Shown: positions 21,751 through 32,671, counted from the stretch's first letter. The stretch: DNA of 64,000 nucleotides from Karstenula rhodostoma CBS 690.94 (GCA_010093485.1 MU001512.1:456842-520841), one strand, 5' to 3'. Made by a program: numbers and translations. Notes: generated from the letters alone by a model not told the origin.

Positions 21751-22761
21751 ATGGGTATTAACACGAGCACTCTGTTCTGGGTGGCGCAAGGAACACCCGA
21801 GAAAATCTACGCTGTGCAGGACATACCCGGGAAAGGCAGAGGCCTTATCGCGATCAAGGACATTGCAAAGGGTACGCGGGTCATATCTGAGAAGCCCATC
21901 ATCACGATGAGTAACATCATCGCATCCATCCAACAGCTCGACTCTTGCATTCTCGATCAAGTCAGTTCTCTCAGCAAAGGTGACATGCGAGAATTTCTTT
22001 CCATGGCTAATGCGCATGGCGGAACCAACTCTATAGAAAGGTGGCACGGCATTTTACGAACGAATGCACTACCCATGGGCCCAGACCTTGACGCTGGAGG
22101 CATCTTCTTGCATGCATGTCGCATAAACCACGCTTGCGACAGCAACGCGGTGAACTATTGGAACGAAAACCTCGATCAGCTCACGATACACGCTATACGA
22201 GACATCCGCAAGGGAGAAGAAATTACAATATCGTATCTAGCCGCTCTCCGAAACCGCCAGGCGCGCCAAAAAGATCTTTTGCACAACTTTGGATTTACAT
22301 GCGCGTGTCAACTGTGCTGCTTGCCGTTGGGGGAAAGCAAGGCCACCGACGCCGCCCTGGATCGGATTCACGCGCTCGATGGAATCATTGAAAAGCGCGG
22401 TATCCAAGGCCTTGTTAAGCCTGCGCGGAAGATGCTTGGCTATGTCGACGAGCAGGTCCGAATCTGGAACAACACTGCCATAGCTGAGATCGGTTTGGTA
22501 CGCGCATACCCCGATGCCTTCCAGATTGCGATTGCGAATGGAGATCTAGCGAGGGCGCGCGTCTTCGCCGAGAGATGTTTGCGCCTGTATGAGATCAGCG
22601 TCGGAAACGACAGCCCCGACGTAGCAGAGTACAGAGGGCTCGTCGTCAACCCCGCGACTCATAAATATCACGGCATGTCGATGAAGTGGGCGACGACGGT
22701 GGACGAGATTCCGCAGAGCCTGGATACCCCAAGTTTCGAAGATTGGCTTTGGAGGAGATAA
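21751..22761 (+). CDS. SET-domain protein, putative lysine methyltransferase
   Basis: A single exon of 336 residues from the first in-frame ATG (21751); the longer open frame starts at a TTG and is not used. The SET domain is bipartite: a GKGRGLIAIKDIAKGTRVI opening near residue 26, CRINHACDSNAVNYWN in the middle, and GEEITISYL. A Cys-rich post-SET segment CACQLCCLP follows, then a helical C-terminal region. This layout matches the many fungal SET proteins of the SMYD-like type lacking a MYND finger. Substrate unknown; S-adenosylmethionine is the expected cofactor. It is divergent with the hydrolase effector gene, but no functional link is evident. Confidence 0.92.
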   Translation: MGINTSTLFWVAQGTPEKIYAVQDIPGKGRGLIAIKDIAKGTRVISEKPIITMSNIIASIQQLDSCILDQVSSLSKGDMREFLSMANAHGGTNSIERWHGILRTNALPMGPDLDAGGIFLHACRINHACDSNAVNYWNENLDQLTIHAIRDIRKGEEITISYLAALRNRQARQKDLLHNFGFTCACQLCCLPLGESKATDAALDRIHALDGIIEKRGIQGLVKPARKMLGYVDEQVRIWNNTAIAEIGLVRAYPDAFQIAIANGDLARARVFAERCLRLYEISVGNDSPDVAEYRGLVVNPATHKYHGMSMKWATTVDEIPQSLDTPSFEDWLWRR

Positions 22762-22939
22762 AGGGAAGGTGTTCCAACTTGAGCACCATGTTTTAGCGAC
22801 CCCTCTTCCCTTGACCAAAACCTGTCCCCGGCTCATGAAATTTGAATTCACTCCATTGTGGCAGCATTACATTCAGTTTTAGCACGGTGTCGACTGAGAA
22901 ACTACGTGAAAACGCCAGTTTGTGGCCGCATAGGTCATA

Positions 22940-24028
22940 TCAACGCGCGGTCAACTTGAGCGCTTCTTCTTTATCCCCAGGGCTCACGCTCATTGACCTA
23001 GCAAGCTTCGCTATCTGTTCCTTCCCAAAAGGCCTCTCTTGCTGCACATCTACCTCGCAGAATAACATCGCTAGTATCGAACTCTTCCAAAGCCTCTCGG
23101 TATCGTTTCCCCAGTTGTCGATTATGACCAGTAATAAGAAGATTCCCGTAGTTCCTATCATAGTCACCGGAAATACGATCCATTTCCAGCCCACATAAAT
23201 GCACGTCACGGTCGTCCACATGCCGCCTTTGGCGTATCCGTCCAAGCCTTCCTCACCATGCGTTCTCATGAAGACAGCCATTGCCTTAGTCATGTTTCTG
23301 AAAGCTCCGTCAATCGAATCGAACGATATCCTGCCCTCTAGAAGGTCCGTGCTGTATATACCATGCCGTTCTTCAGCTTTGAACAGTGCTCGTAATTGCA
23401 TCGATCCGCTCAAGATGAATATCCTTTGTGCGACTATCTCTTGGCTATTGAAGGTTTCTTTCAGGTGGCGTTCTATCCCTCGGGTGGCGCCTCTTCCCAT
23501 AGCTCATATACAATCTGGAGGGTAATACCAAATGACACTGGTCCTGTGTATGTAACCATCGCCACTAACGTATTCGCTTGTCGTCTTCCATAATGGGAGC
23601 CATCCAGGGGTGGCATATCCTGACCCGGTACAAGAGACACGACCCAACTGATGCTGACAAGTTGCGGCCAGTCTGGAAATGAGTTGTTTTGATGTACCAT
23701 AAGCGTTGCAATCAGACCTGCAAGAGAAAGTATCGAAAAAACAAAGCTGAATGCCTCCGCAGTCCAGTTCTTAGTCCATACAATGTGTATAAAGTGTGTC
23801 AGCCTCATCCAATCTTGCTTGAAACCAGTCGCGGATCTAGGAACGGGCTCGCTGCGACGCGATCTTCTCTTCAGAAGGTTTCCACTGTCTGATGATATCT
23901 TCGGAGTCCTCTCTAGGACTGCGGCCATCTGGACTGCGTACGTCATGCCTGCGCAATGTCTGAGGGTCAGCATCGTTCCTGGCTGCTACTGCGCTCAGCA
24001 AGGGCGCTGACGACTCGGGGTGTGCCAT
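22940..24028 (-). CDS. Truncated DUF3176-like membrane protein
   Basis: Three overlapping minus-strand frames hold parts of one protein. The first is a Ser/Arg-rich N-terminus from 24028. The second holds a membrane region (TAEAFSFVFSILSLAGLIA, followed by FPDWPQLVSISWVVSLV). The third is a C-terminal part with GWKWIVFPVTMIGTTGIFLLL and WKSSILAMLF. These resemble the two ends of fungal DUF3176 proteins, which normally have 500-700 residues with a long middle domain. Here the middle is nearly absent and frame changes occur near 23970 and 23480. It is probably a deleted, non-functional copy; an unusual short variant cannot be excluded. Confidence 0.55.
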
Positions 24029-24624
24029 TTTGAGATTATACTTGAAAGTTCTCGCTTTGGTAAGAGGTAACGATGGGTCGGTGAGGGTGTACTATATAGG
24101 AGTCGAGAATGCGCGGGAGAGTGAGTCTGTACTTCTGTTGTCACCAAGCGTATGCGCTGTGTTCACGACAATGGCCCTGATGTGTAACGCGTAAATTCTG
24201 AATACGAAAGGTTATTGGTTGGGGTTGGCACGAGATCAGATGCCCCGCGCGGCTGCTTGGGACAGAGCCTCGCATAGTCGCACGCTCAATCTTGCTGTTT
24301 TTCTCTTGTAAAAGATGACAAAGAGATCTAATTGCCCTTACCTTATCCCTACCACGCTACGCACCCGAGCGTTCTGGAAGGGTGTACATTGGGCTTGCCC
24401 CCACGCAACTTTGCCATGCCCATGCTGTTCAGCGACTCTACACTCCCTTCACCAATCACCTCTCTTCTCCTATTTCTCGTTTGCTCCGCGCCTCAACTCT
24501 GTATTCTTCTTCCACATCGAACCCTCTCAATGCAAGCGTCTATACCGTCCTGGTGCACCTCTGTATTGTATACCGCTACCTAAACAAAGGAAAGCGCAAG
24601 CAAAATCCTGGCTATTCACTCTCA
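24029..24624. other. Intergenic gap
   Basis: No gene recognised; overlapping plus frames at 24315-24647 lack any family signature. Confidence 0.4.
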
Positions 24625-24860
24625 GCATAATGTGGCTAATCAGATAGGAAGCCTAATTGTCAGTGTCCTATAGTCGTATATGAAGGAACAGGTCTACATA
24701 GCATTATACATCTCTTATGCTACAGCTTGAAGCTTTAGCTATCCCACCAAACGCAGAACAACAGACTAAGACAAAGAGGCATAATCCAAATACAATTTAT
24801 TCACAATAGTTTATATACTTCAAGAAAGCTAGCAAGTCGTTATATAAGGAAAGTGCTGAA
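24625..24860 (-). repeat. Truncated 5S rRNA gene with flank, copy C
   Basis: The minus strand shows 5S positions 1 to about 55 (24681 down to 24625) with many C-to-T changes. A TATA-like element lies near -25. A 140-bp flank (24722-24860) matches copy A at 15838-15990. The 5S 3' half is lost. Confidence 0.65.
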
Positions 24861-25070
24861 CTGCTTTAGGATCGTGGCGATACTACTAAGCCGCTCTGAT
24901 CAACACCAATAGGCATTCACATGAGTAAAAACATACAAAGTATAACCAGTACGGAGCTTCCCGTAGTCCGTGCTGAGTATCCAACGCGCTAAGCCCGAGA
25001 AGTCAACAGCACGTGACGTGGACCCACACAAAAGCGAAAATTTGCATACCACGACGCAGCAAAAGCAAAA

Positions 25071-25189
25071 ACATACAACAGCGGGGATTCGCTGCTGGTC
25101 ACCCACGCAACTACTGATCCGCCGGTACACTGCTTATATATGGCTGAGCGGACGGGAAGCCTAGTTTTCAGTGTCCTATGGTCGTATGT
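25071..25189 (-). rRNA. 5S ribosomal RNA gene, nearly complete
   Basis: The minus strand from 25189 starts ACATACGACCATAGG and ends CGAATCCCCGCTGTTGTATGT, giving 119 nt with complementary ends, as in filamentous ascomycete 5S rRNA. The internal control region AGTAGTTGCGTGGGTGACC is intact, and a T-run follows the 3' end (terminator for RNA polymerase III). The sequence CATATATAAG in the middle may carry a few substitutions, so it could be functional or a slightly mutated copy. Dispersed single 5S genes are usual in these fungi. Confidence 0.85.
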
Positions 25190-25212
25190 GAAAGAACATG
25201 TTCATACTACGC

Positions 25213-25219
25213 TATATAT
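25213..25219 (-). promoter_or_regulatory. TATA element of the 5S rRNA gene
   Basis: TATATA about 26 bp upstream of the 5S start at 25189. The same element and spacing are kept in truncated copies B and C. An upstream TATA near -29 is known for Neurospora 5S genes. Confidence 0.6.
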
Positions 25220-25309
25220 CCCCTGTGAGACAGCCTATATGAGCTTGATGGATTGATGACTAGTATATATCCCAGCCTATCACCCGAGCTCCTCTCGCTA
25301 ATCATCACC

Positions 25310-28069
25310 TACCCCTTGTATGAACAAACCATCAACACAACAGTTATCTCAACGTTACCAACCTCCCATCGGCTTGATATCTGATCGAGGCTGGCGCCGA
25401 AAGATCTAAATCACGACTGCATCGGGCTACACATAATTCCGAGGCTTGATCTGGCAGGGCACTATTGTTGGGTGGATATACCTCTTGCTCGGTGTCACAG
25501 AACCTGGATACCATCTGACTAGACAGCGGTTATGGCGTCTTGGTGGAAGAAGGGCGGAGGTGGACGTACGACTACCGAGAGATAAAGAAACGAAGGACAG
25601 ATGAGGTGATATGGCGAGTGTCGGTTTAACTTTGGGATGAGATTCGCGGTATGTGTAAGTACTGGGATAGAGAGAGGAGATAGTGGTCGAATGGTACGCA
25701 TGAAAGCCACATGACTATATCCTGGCAGCGTTACCAGGACTTTCTTACGTCATAAGATGCTGCCACCATGCCTGGAGGTTCTTCCAGTCTTCATAAATGG
25801 CGACAGCCTGCGCTTTTTCGAAAGAGAGTATAATCTCTTACGCCGATGCTGTGAGTGAGACCATGAGTGATGTTCTGGATTAGAAAATACGTGCTTCGTT
25901 TAAGGTGCCTCCGCCTCGATTCCACGGGATTGGACGCCGAAGCAACTACGAAGCTGCCGTTGGAGAAACTGCACGATGTCGGAATATGAGTAGAGGCTAT
26001 CGCAGCTGTCCATGCTTTCCGAAACATGCGCATACATATCAACAGCAGTACGACATTGCACGCTTCTTTTGTGTTACTTTTGGGCGTCAGTCCAGATTTG
26101 TCTACTATTTTACGGGACTGAGGACTCCACTTTGTGGCTCGTGTCAACAATCAGAAAATCACGACATTGTAAGATGAGGTCTTGTTTCTCAATGTACCTG
26201 CACTTGAACACGACTCGTTGCCTGTTGTGGACTGACGCCCACGGCCGTCAACATGGAGGTCCCAGCACGAACACGAATGGACTGCGTCTGGAAGGGTGAG
26301 GCCGACCGCCGGACGATTTTCGAGTCGCGGACCGGGGGCCTCGCGCTAACATTGGCAAGGCGGTGGGGGCCTAGTAGCTGGTCAGTGGAGTTATGGGCCG
26401 ACGTTGAGGCTGCCAGTTTACCATTGAATCGCGAAGCCTGAATTTGTTGATGTGTTTGTTGCGGCCCTGTTTGACTTGGTAGGAGAGATAAGTTGTTTGG
26501 TCACGTGAACATGGCGACACTTCTTGGTGTGCGTACCTAGGTAATGCGCGACAGGGTCTCTCGAGGAAACACCAACAGAACTGAATCGTACCGCACGAGA
26601 GCTCGGTGAATAGGAACAGTCCGGATATCTCCTGGGCGCGTGAAAAGAGGTTGCCACCACCTGGTGATCCGTTGAGGTAGCGATTTCACCATTCGCTAGG
26701 CACTTACTTGGTGACACCACACTAGTCGAACTTTATTGACAATCTGGACAGCCGTTGCTATCGATTGCGGGAGGTAGCACTGCCAGTACAGCGCGAGGTG
26801 GTATTGCAAAGCACGCGGACTGACGCAGCAATAGCCACCTCTGTACAAGGAAGTCGAGCACTAGGTTCGAAACACGCAGAAGCAAAGAAGGCAAGGGTGC
26901 CGCAACAAGATTACCTATTTCGTCGCTCGCTGTTCGTTCTATGTTCCTTCGGGTACCTGCGTGTGCGGGAAGGATCCGAGCACGGCGGGCGTACCCTGGA
27001 GTGGCTTTTCTAGTACGTAAACTCCACAACGTGCTGCAGAGGGGCATGACTGCAATTTGCCTAACCCAAGGTTATGAGCTTCTACATGTGGCATGCACTC
27101 GGAAACGCGGGCATGCAGGAGGCCGACCGAAGCGTACCAGGAAACTGACACCGAGCGACTGCAAACCTTTTGTGCATGGTGAACCGCTTCCACACATCTA
27201 AACTCCACACCAGAGCCTACAGGCCATGGTTGTTTATCGATAGGCGGCTTCGCTAAGGATGACGGGAAACATGAAACAAGCGGCCTCGCCTGGTGGAACC
27301 CTGCTGCCCATGCCGTTGACGCCTTCACCTTCACCTTCGCGCTGATCTGATCTGATCCGACGGCGCGGCCCTGCACGCGCGCCCAACTCAAATCACAGCT
27401 GCAGCGCCGCGACAAATGTGGCGAGGGTATGATTCGCTGGTACCTGAATGGGAGCGCTGTGTATCAGTTTCTTTGGAGATGCGTGGCGCTGGCTCGACGT
27501 CGACTTCGGCGCCTTGTCAGGACGTTTGAACACACATCCAAGTGTCGCACGAGACCGGAGAGTGGAAGAAGGCAGTGAAAACAGCATCAGCGGCCGTGGT
27601 GTAGCCTCCGGACTCGAGAGGCAGTCAAGACAACTCGCGCGACAGGGCACTGCTACCACGACGGAGTTCCTGAACCGCCAAGAAATACCCCTCGATGATG
27701 CGCTCGCGCTACCACCACGCGCACCACCCCTGCATGTGTTTTGGTTCTGTTCCTACACTAGCGCCGCCAATCAGAGCGCCCCCACACCACAAGCCGGAGA
27801 TGATCAGCTCGCAAGGCCTTTGTTTCTACGAGGCTGAACGCCGCCTCCGAGAGCCACCTCCCCGCAAGAGCAGGTCACCTACATAAGCCATGGGCACCCG
27901 CCCTGGTCTGTCTCCTCAACAGCCTCTTGTGTTCCTTCTCAGTCACTCTCTTCCCCTTCGCGAACAGTCATTCTTTCCATAGCTCTGGAGCTATAGTCCT
28001 TCTTTTACCCACACTCGTTTCCAACTACGTTTCTGAGAAATAGTTATTTCAAGAAAACCACCGTTCAAG
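25310..28069. other. Gene-poor stretch
   Basis: No gene is supported over about 2.7 kb. Minus frames at 25791-26150, 26418-26720 and 26939-27415 and plus 27448-27837 have no domain, no convincing splice pattern and mutual antisense overlap. The last 150 bp are CT-rich, as in a promoter for the AA9-like gene. Confidence 0.4.
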
Positions 28070-29461
28070 ATGCCTGCTATGTCTAAGATCGCCAACACCG
28101 CTACCGTGCTTGCTGCAGCCTTCATCTCCCAGGCGGCCGCCCACACCTACGTCAAGGAGTTCGAGGCCGGAGGCAAGACCTACCCCGGTTTCTACGCCGC
28201 TGACAAGAGCGGCGGCGACGACTCTTCCCCCGCCTGGAGGACCAACCAGGGATGGGGTTTCCAGCCCGTCTTCGGCGACAAGATCAACACCCCTGATATC
28301 ATTGCCCACGTGGATGCCGAGCCCTCGCCTTTCACCGCCCCCGTCGACGCCGGCAGCGACGTCAAGTTCACCTGGCAGCACGACGGACAGTGCGGCGGCG
28401 AGGAGGTCGGCTGGGACTGCTCCCACCACGGCTGGACCGCCACCTGGCTCGCACCCTGTGACGGCGACTGCAAGGACGTCCAGAAGGAGAACCTCAGCTT
28501 TTTCAAGATCCACCAGTCCGGCCTGATCGACTACCCTGCCGGCTCCCGCTACGCCGAGGGCGGCGAAAAGGAGCAGACGGGCTACTGGGGCACCGACGCC
28601 ATCTTCTACGACAACGCCAACACCCAGACCGTCACCATCCCCAAGGACCTCCCCAGCGGCAACTACGTCCTCCGCACCGAGGTCGCCTCCGTCCACAACA
28701 ACGGCGCCGTCTCCGAGAGGCAGTTCTGGCCCCAGGCCCTCAACATCGCCATCCAGAACGGAAACGACAACGCTGAGATCCCGGCGGGTATCAAGGCCAC
28801 CGAGATCTACACGTCTTCGGACCCGCAGCTTACTTTCGACCTTTACCAGCACGACGCTGGCGTGACTTTCGATGCGCCGGGCCCGGCTCTTGCGCCCTGC
28901 GCTGTTGGAGGAAGCGGCGGTTCCGAGACCGCCTCGGGCCCCGGCAGCTCATCTGCTGCCGTCGAGGCACCGTCTTCCACCGCTGCCCCAGCCGTCCCTG
29001 CCGAGTCCTCTGTTGCTCAGCCCGCCCCTGTCGAGTCCTACGCCGCTCAACCTACCCCTGAAACCGAGTCCGAGCCTGAGGCCAGCACTCCCACATCAGG
29101 CACCGCTGCTGTCGGCACTGCCACCGCTACGCAACACGCATACGTCACTGCTACCGGTGTCGCGCCCGCTGCTTCCAGCGCCGCTGGCTACGCAACCCCC
29201 GCCGCGCCTGAGACGACCCCTGCTCCTGAGGGCGAGGGCGAGTACCAGGAGGGCGGTGACGAGGAAGAGGGTGATGATGAGGAGGACGACAACGAGGACT
29301 ACTCCGAGGGCGCCGACGACGAGGAAGAAGGTGATGACTCTGAAGGCGACGACGCCGAGGAGCAGAGCTACGATGGCGAGGCCGAGGCGAGCACTGGATA
29401 CCAAGGCTGGGGTGTAGGCAAGGAGCACTGGCGCAGCCACGCACGTGAGTTTGTTGCTTAA
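28070..29461 (+). CDS. Secreted AA9-like (LPMO-type) protein with acidic tail
   Basis: A single exon of 463 residues. The signal peptide ends at Ala24, leaving His25 as mature N-terminus, the first ligand of the histidine brace of lytic polysaccharide monooxygenases. His119 (in CSHHGW) fits the second ligand. The AA9 framework is clear: IDYPAGSRY, TGYWGTD, and SGNYVLRTEVASVHNNG with His209. The motif that normally reads Q-x-Y-P-Q-C reads QFWPQA (218-223), so the axial Tyr is Trp and the usual Cys is Ala. After about residue 285 comes a Ser/Thr/Ala/Pro linker, then a long Glu/Asp tail and a short conserved-looking end. No cellulose-binding module. Whether it still oxidises polysaccharide is open. 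Confidence 0.9.
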   Translation: MPAMSKIANTATVLAAAFISQAAAHTYVKEFEAGGKTYPGFYAADKSGGDDSSPAWRTNQGWGFQPVFGDKINTPDIIAHVDAEPSPFTAPVDAGSDVKFTWQHDGQCGGEEVGWDCSHHGWTATWLAPCDGDCKDVQKENLSFFKIHQSGLIDYPAGSRYAEGGEKEQTGYWGTDAIFYDNANTQTVTIPKDLPSGNYVLRTEVASVHNNGAVSERQFWPQALNIAIQNGNDNAEIPAGIKATEIYTSSDPQLTFDLYQHDAGVTFDAPGPALAPCAVGGSGGSETASGPGSSSAAVEAPSSTAAPAVPAESSVAQPAPVESYAAQPTPETESEPEASTPTSGTAAVGTATATQHAYVTATGVAPAASSAAGYATPAAPETTPAPEGEGEYQEGGDEEEGDDEEDDNEDYSEGADDEEEGDDSEGDDAEEQSYDGEAEASTGYQGWGVGKEHWRSHAREFVA

Positions 29462-29713
29462 GTCACGGCATTGTGTGAAGACAAGGGGGAGAAGAGTGCG
29501 GTGACAGGTCTCACCTTATTTCCATCATGAGCGAATGTTCTTTTGTACATTTTAGATACCATATATACTGCGTCGTTGCAGCGGAATTACTCCACATAAC
29601 AAAGGCGGTATTACTCGTATATGTGCGTTTTCGTGTAAACACCCACCCTCTTGCATCCTCATCCTCACCCTCATCCTCTTCCTCACCCTTTCTCTCATCC
29701 CACCCCACCTACC

Positions 29714-30892
29714 CTACCATACCAAATCCCCAACCCCATCCTCCTCAAACACATACTTCGCCCGCTCAACCACACGCGCAGCCTCCCCATCCCCAGCAGG
29801 CACAGCAGCGACCACAGTGACCACCCGCCGTAGCGCCTCCTCCCATCGCGCGCGCCGCAGCGCATCTCGCGCCTCGTTGCAGGCCCGCGCGGCTGTGAAG
29901 GGGTTTTCCAAGCGTACGCGTTTCGGCGCGCGCGGGAGCGTGCGGATGCGCTGGCCTACGATACACGGCTGCGCGGGTGCTGAGTGGAGGTATGGCGAGC
30001 CGTGCGGGGCGCTGGAGAGGTCGGCGAGCTTGGGGGCGCGGATTGCATTTTTGATGCTGGAGAGTTGGGCGCCTGTTTCTGCTTCTGCTTCTGCTTCTGC
30101 TTCTGCTTCTGCTTCTGCTTCTGCTTCTGCTTCTGCTTCTGCTTCTTTGTCGAGCGGGGTGCGTAGTGTAGAGGGGTGGGATGACGTTGCTGTGAATGCT
30201 GCCGTGGGCGGGGAGAGCGTGCTACTGGCATCGCTGGAGTCGTGCGTCGCGTCGTCAACGGCCTCGTGGATTGGCTGGAGTGCGGTTGTGGAATTGGACC
30301 GAGAGGGTGCCTCTGTATTTGACCTCTTGCGGAGCACGAAAGATGCCATTTTCCTGACGCTTCGAACGCGTCTCACCAGCGGTGACGGTGACTTTGGCTC
30401 CTCCATCACGCTCTTCTGCTCGAGCTCCCCGAGCGCGGGCATGGTGCGGTGGTACACGTAGGGGTTTCTCAGAGCAGCCGGCTCGCCATCCGGTGTATCA
30501 ATGGACTCGTACGGCAGTGCTAGAAGCGGTGGCTGGGGCGCTGGTGCGTGGCCTTGCTTTTTGTCTTGTTGTTCTGCAGCGGTACGCTGAGACGTACCTG
30601 GCACCCGGGTCTTGGACTTGACTTTTTTCAGGAACGACATGGACGGCTTCCTCATGATGGTGGGACGGATCTTCATCTCGGGTGCTGGGTGAATGTGAAC
30701 TCGACCTCGTTGAGGCAGTGGGTGCGCGGGAGCTGCGATCTCGTCAGTTGGGCACCGTGTGGGATATATGATGTGGTGGTGATCGAGGGTGTGGAGGGTC
30801 ATTGCAGGGCGGTCCGAGACTTTCATGGTGTGGGTTGAAAAAAGGAAATCGAGGATGTGGATAGGGTGGGGAGTGTTGAGATTCACTCCCAT
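29714..30892 (-). CDS. Hypothetical protein with Glu-Ala repeat
   Basis: A single frame of 392 residues (a second ATG at 30829 would give 371). It is Pro/Ser/Thr-rich and probably disordered, with a basic patch SFLKKVKSKTRV near the start and RRVRSVRKMASFVLRKR in the middle. A pure Glu-Ala run (about 12 units) is coded by a hexanucleotide repeat. The C-terminal 60 residues (ARACNEARDALRRARWEEAL to the end) look helical and ordered. No known family recognised. It is convergent with the AA9-like gene, about 250 bp apart. Confidence 0.65.
   Translation of the reverse strand: MGVNLNTPHPIHILDFLFSTHTMKVSDRPAMTLHTLDHHHIIYPTRCPTDEIAAPAHPLPQRGRVHIHPAPEMKIRPTIMRKPSMSFLKKVKSKTRVPGTSQRTAAEQQDKKQGHAPAPQPPLLALPYESIDTPDGEPAALRNPYVYHRTMPALGELEQKSVMEEPKSPSPLVRRVRSVRKMASFVLRKRSNTEAPSRSNSTTALQPIHEAVDDATHDSSDASSTLSPPTAAFTATSSHPSTLRTPLDKEAEAEAEAEAEAEAEAEAEAEAETGAQLSSIKNAIRAPKLADLSSAPHGSPYLHSAPAQPCIVGQRIRTLPRAPKRVRLENPFTAARACNEARDALRRARWEEALRRVVTVVAAVPAGDGEAARVVERAKYVFEEDGVGDLVW
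30074..30147 (-). repeat. Hexanucleotide microsatellite inside a coding frame
   Basis: About twelve copies of TTCTGC (plus strand), read as Glu-Ala on the minus strand. Likely length-polymorphic without frame loss. Confidence 0.9.
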
Positions 30893-31283
30893 GGTGGGCT
30901 CGCTCGGTTCCGGAGTTGTGATCCAAGGTGGAGTTCACCATCACCTTCATCCTTAATATTCAACCTATGCGACGCTTAGGAAGCAAAAAATGAAGTTATA
31001 GGCATTAGGAATAAGCAGAATATTTACAAAGAAGCACGGCCAAGTGAGGGTGATATGCGACACAAGGAAACACCTATATCCAAACCCAACAGTATCAAGA
31101 AATCTATACGCCCTGGCCAAACTGGAGATACGCACTCTTGTGCTCGCAAAAACTCAGAATACTCTTCAACCCGAAACTCGAGCCGCTGGCCCTGGCTCTT
31201 GGTTCGAAAGCTGCGGCGCCAAATGTACCCAATGGTTCCTCGAGGTACTCTGGCTCGTTGCGGAAGGGGCAAGGAGGCGGACA

Positions 31284-32671
31284 CTAACTGCCTCCAATAG
31301 CAATCGTCCAGTTCGCTGGACTGCCGTCGAATACTGTGCCAGCGACGTCAGCGCCGCCATCGGGCACAACATCATCGTAGGGGAATGCATAGCCGCGGCC
31401 ATCCTTCATAGTCTGGTGCACAAGGCGTGAATAGTGGTTGGTGGTTGCGTTCTTGTAGTAATCCGCCGGGGCACTACCGTTCGGAAACTGCGTCGCGTTC
31501 AACAGCGTGCTGCGGTTGAATGCGGCGGCCAGGCGAGGGATGACGGCGTTGCGTGCGGCATTGTCGCCCGTGGCGAAAGGTCCCTCGGAACAGGTCCAGA
31601 TGTCGCGTGCATTTGGCTTGTTGAAAGTGCCAGCAGATCCGAGGGATAGCTGACCGTTGGAAACGCGCCCGGTGAGGTTACCAGCGGCTGCTTGCGTGTT
31701 GACGGTCATATCGGTGCTGCTGAAGCGGCTCCAGACCTGGTTGACATATGCGTCCCAGTAGCCATCCCATGCGTTCGCGCTGCTATCGAGAAGCTTGAGG
31801 GGTGAAAGCACGCGCAGCGGTGTTCCTGTGGCTGGGTAGACCAACTTGTCCCATGGGCGACCATCGCTAGCTGCCTGTTGTTTCAGGCCATTGATAATGG
31901 TCACAAGTCCGTTCGCTGGCAACCCTGGCACCGACTGGATGTTTCCAGATGTGCTAGTGAGGGTAAGCGCGACTGGGATGCTGATGAAGTCGACGCATGA
32001 GATGTTGGCGAAAAGCTGGTCAGAGTTGTAGGTGAACTCGCAGAAGCTGTCGGTAAGCGTTAGTCGTATGCTCATTTCAAGTTTGGGACAGCATCACATA
32101 CCCCCAATCAATGTTAATATTAGGGTCGGTAGGGTTCGAGACGGAAGGCTGCAGCATATGTTAGCGATTGCCGTCACGTGAAGACGAACAGCGTCTTTAC
32201 CTCGACAACACCGGGACCGGGATTCAGTGCAAACTTGAGCTTGGCCCCAATGGAGAACCAGACACGGCCACCCGCAATCCTCGGAATGGTGATGTTCTTG
32301 ATCGTGCCCGGAGCACCCAACGGAATGGCAACGTCCTGCACAAGCGGCGAACCAACAGTGTTCGGAGATGCCGGATAATAAATGGTGCGACCGTCCGACT
32401 GAAGGAACATGGCACGATTGCCATTGTCCAATGCTTGACCCGTGACATAGACGTAGACGCTACTGCTGTTGCTTGCGTTTTTTAGCGTGATGGTGAGCGT
32501 GGGGGTTGTGGCAGATGCCATGACTTGTTGGTTTGGCTGTGCAGCTGGGACGGGGGCCGGGGCGCTGTTGTGGGCATTGCCGTTAGCAGTAGGAGCGCGG
32601 TCATCGTTGGCGGAAGCGGCGCGGGTAGAGCGGGACCGCAGCTTGGCGATGATATTCTTGAAGGACGGCAT
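31284..32671 (-). CDS. GH64 family beta-1,3-glucanase (thaumatin-like fold)
   Basis: Exons 32201-32671, 32102-32148 and 31284-32046, with introns of 52 and 55 bp in phase, give 426 residues. The GH64 features are visible: SSSVYVYVTGQALDNG near the start, GRVWFSIGAKLKF, then GFCEFTYN and CVDFISIP. The Glu and Asp of the last two are 16 residues apart, the spacing of the catalytic pair known from Streptomyces matensis LPHase. A DGRGYAFPYDDV segment near the end is also typical. The enzyme type releases laminaripentaose from beta-1,3-glucan. No signal peptide is seen: the N-terminus MPSFKNIIAKLRSRSTR is basic and followed by an Ala/Pro/Asn-rich linker, so secretion would be unconventional or the start lies elsewhere. 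Confidence 0.93.

Noticed and set aside
26939..27837. Overlapping ORFs on both strands before the AA9-like gene
   Set aside because: Mutually antisense, with no domains or splice pattern; probably GC-rich noncoding sequence.
28049..28852. Minus-strand ORF of 267 codons, Val/Gly/Leu rich
   Set aside because: A composition shadow of the GC-biased AA9-like gene on the other strand.
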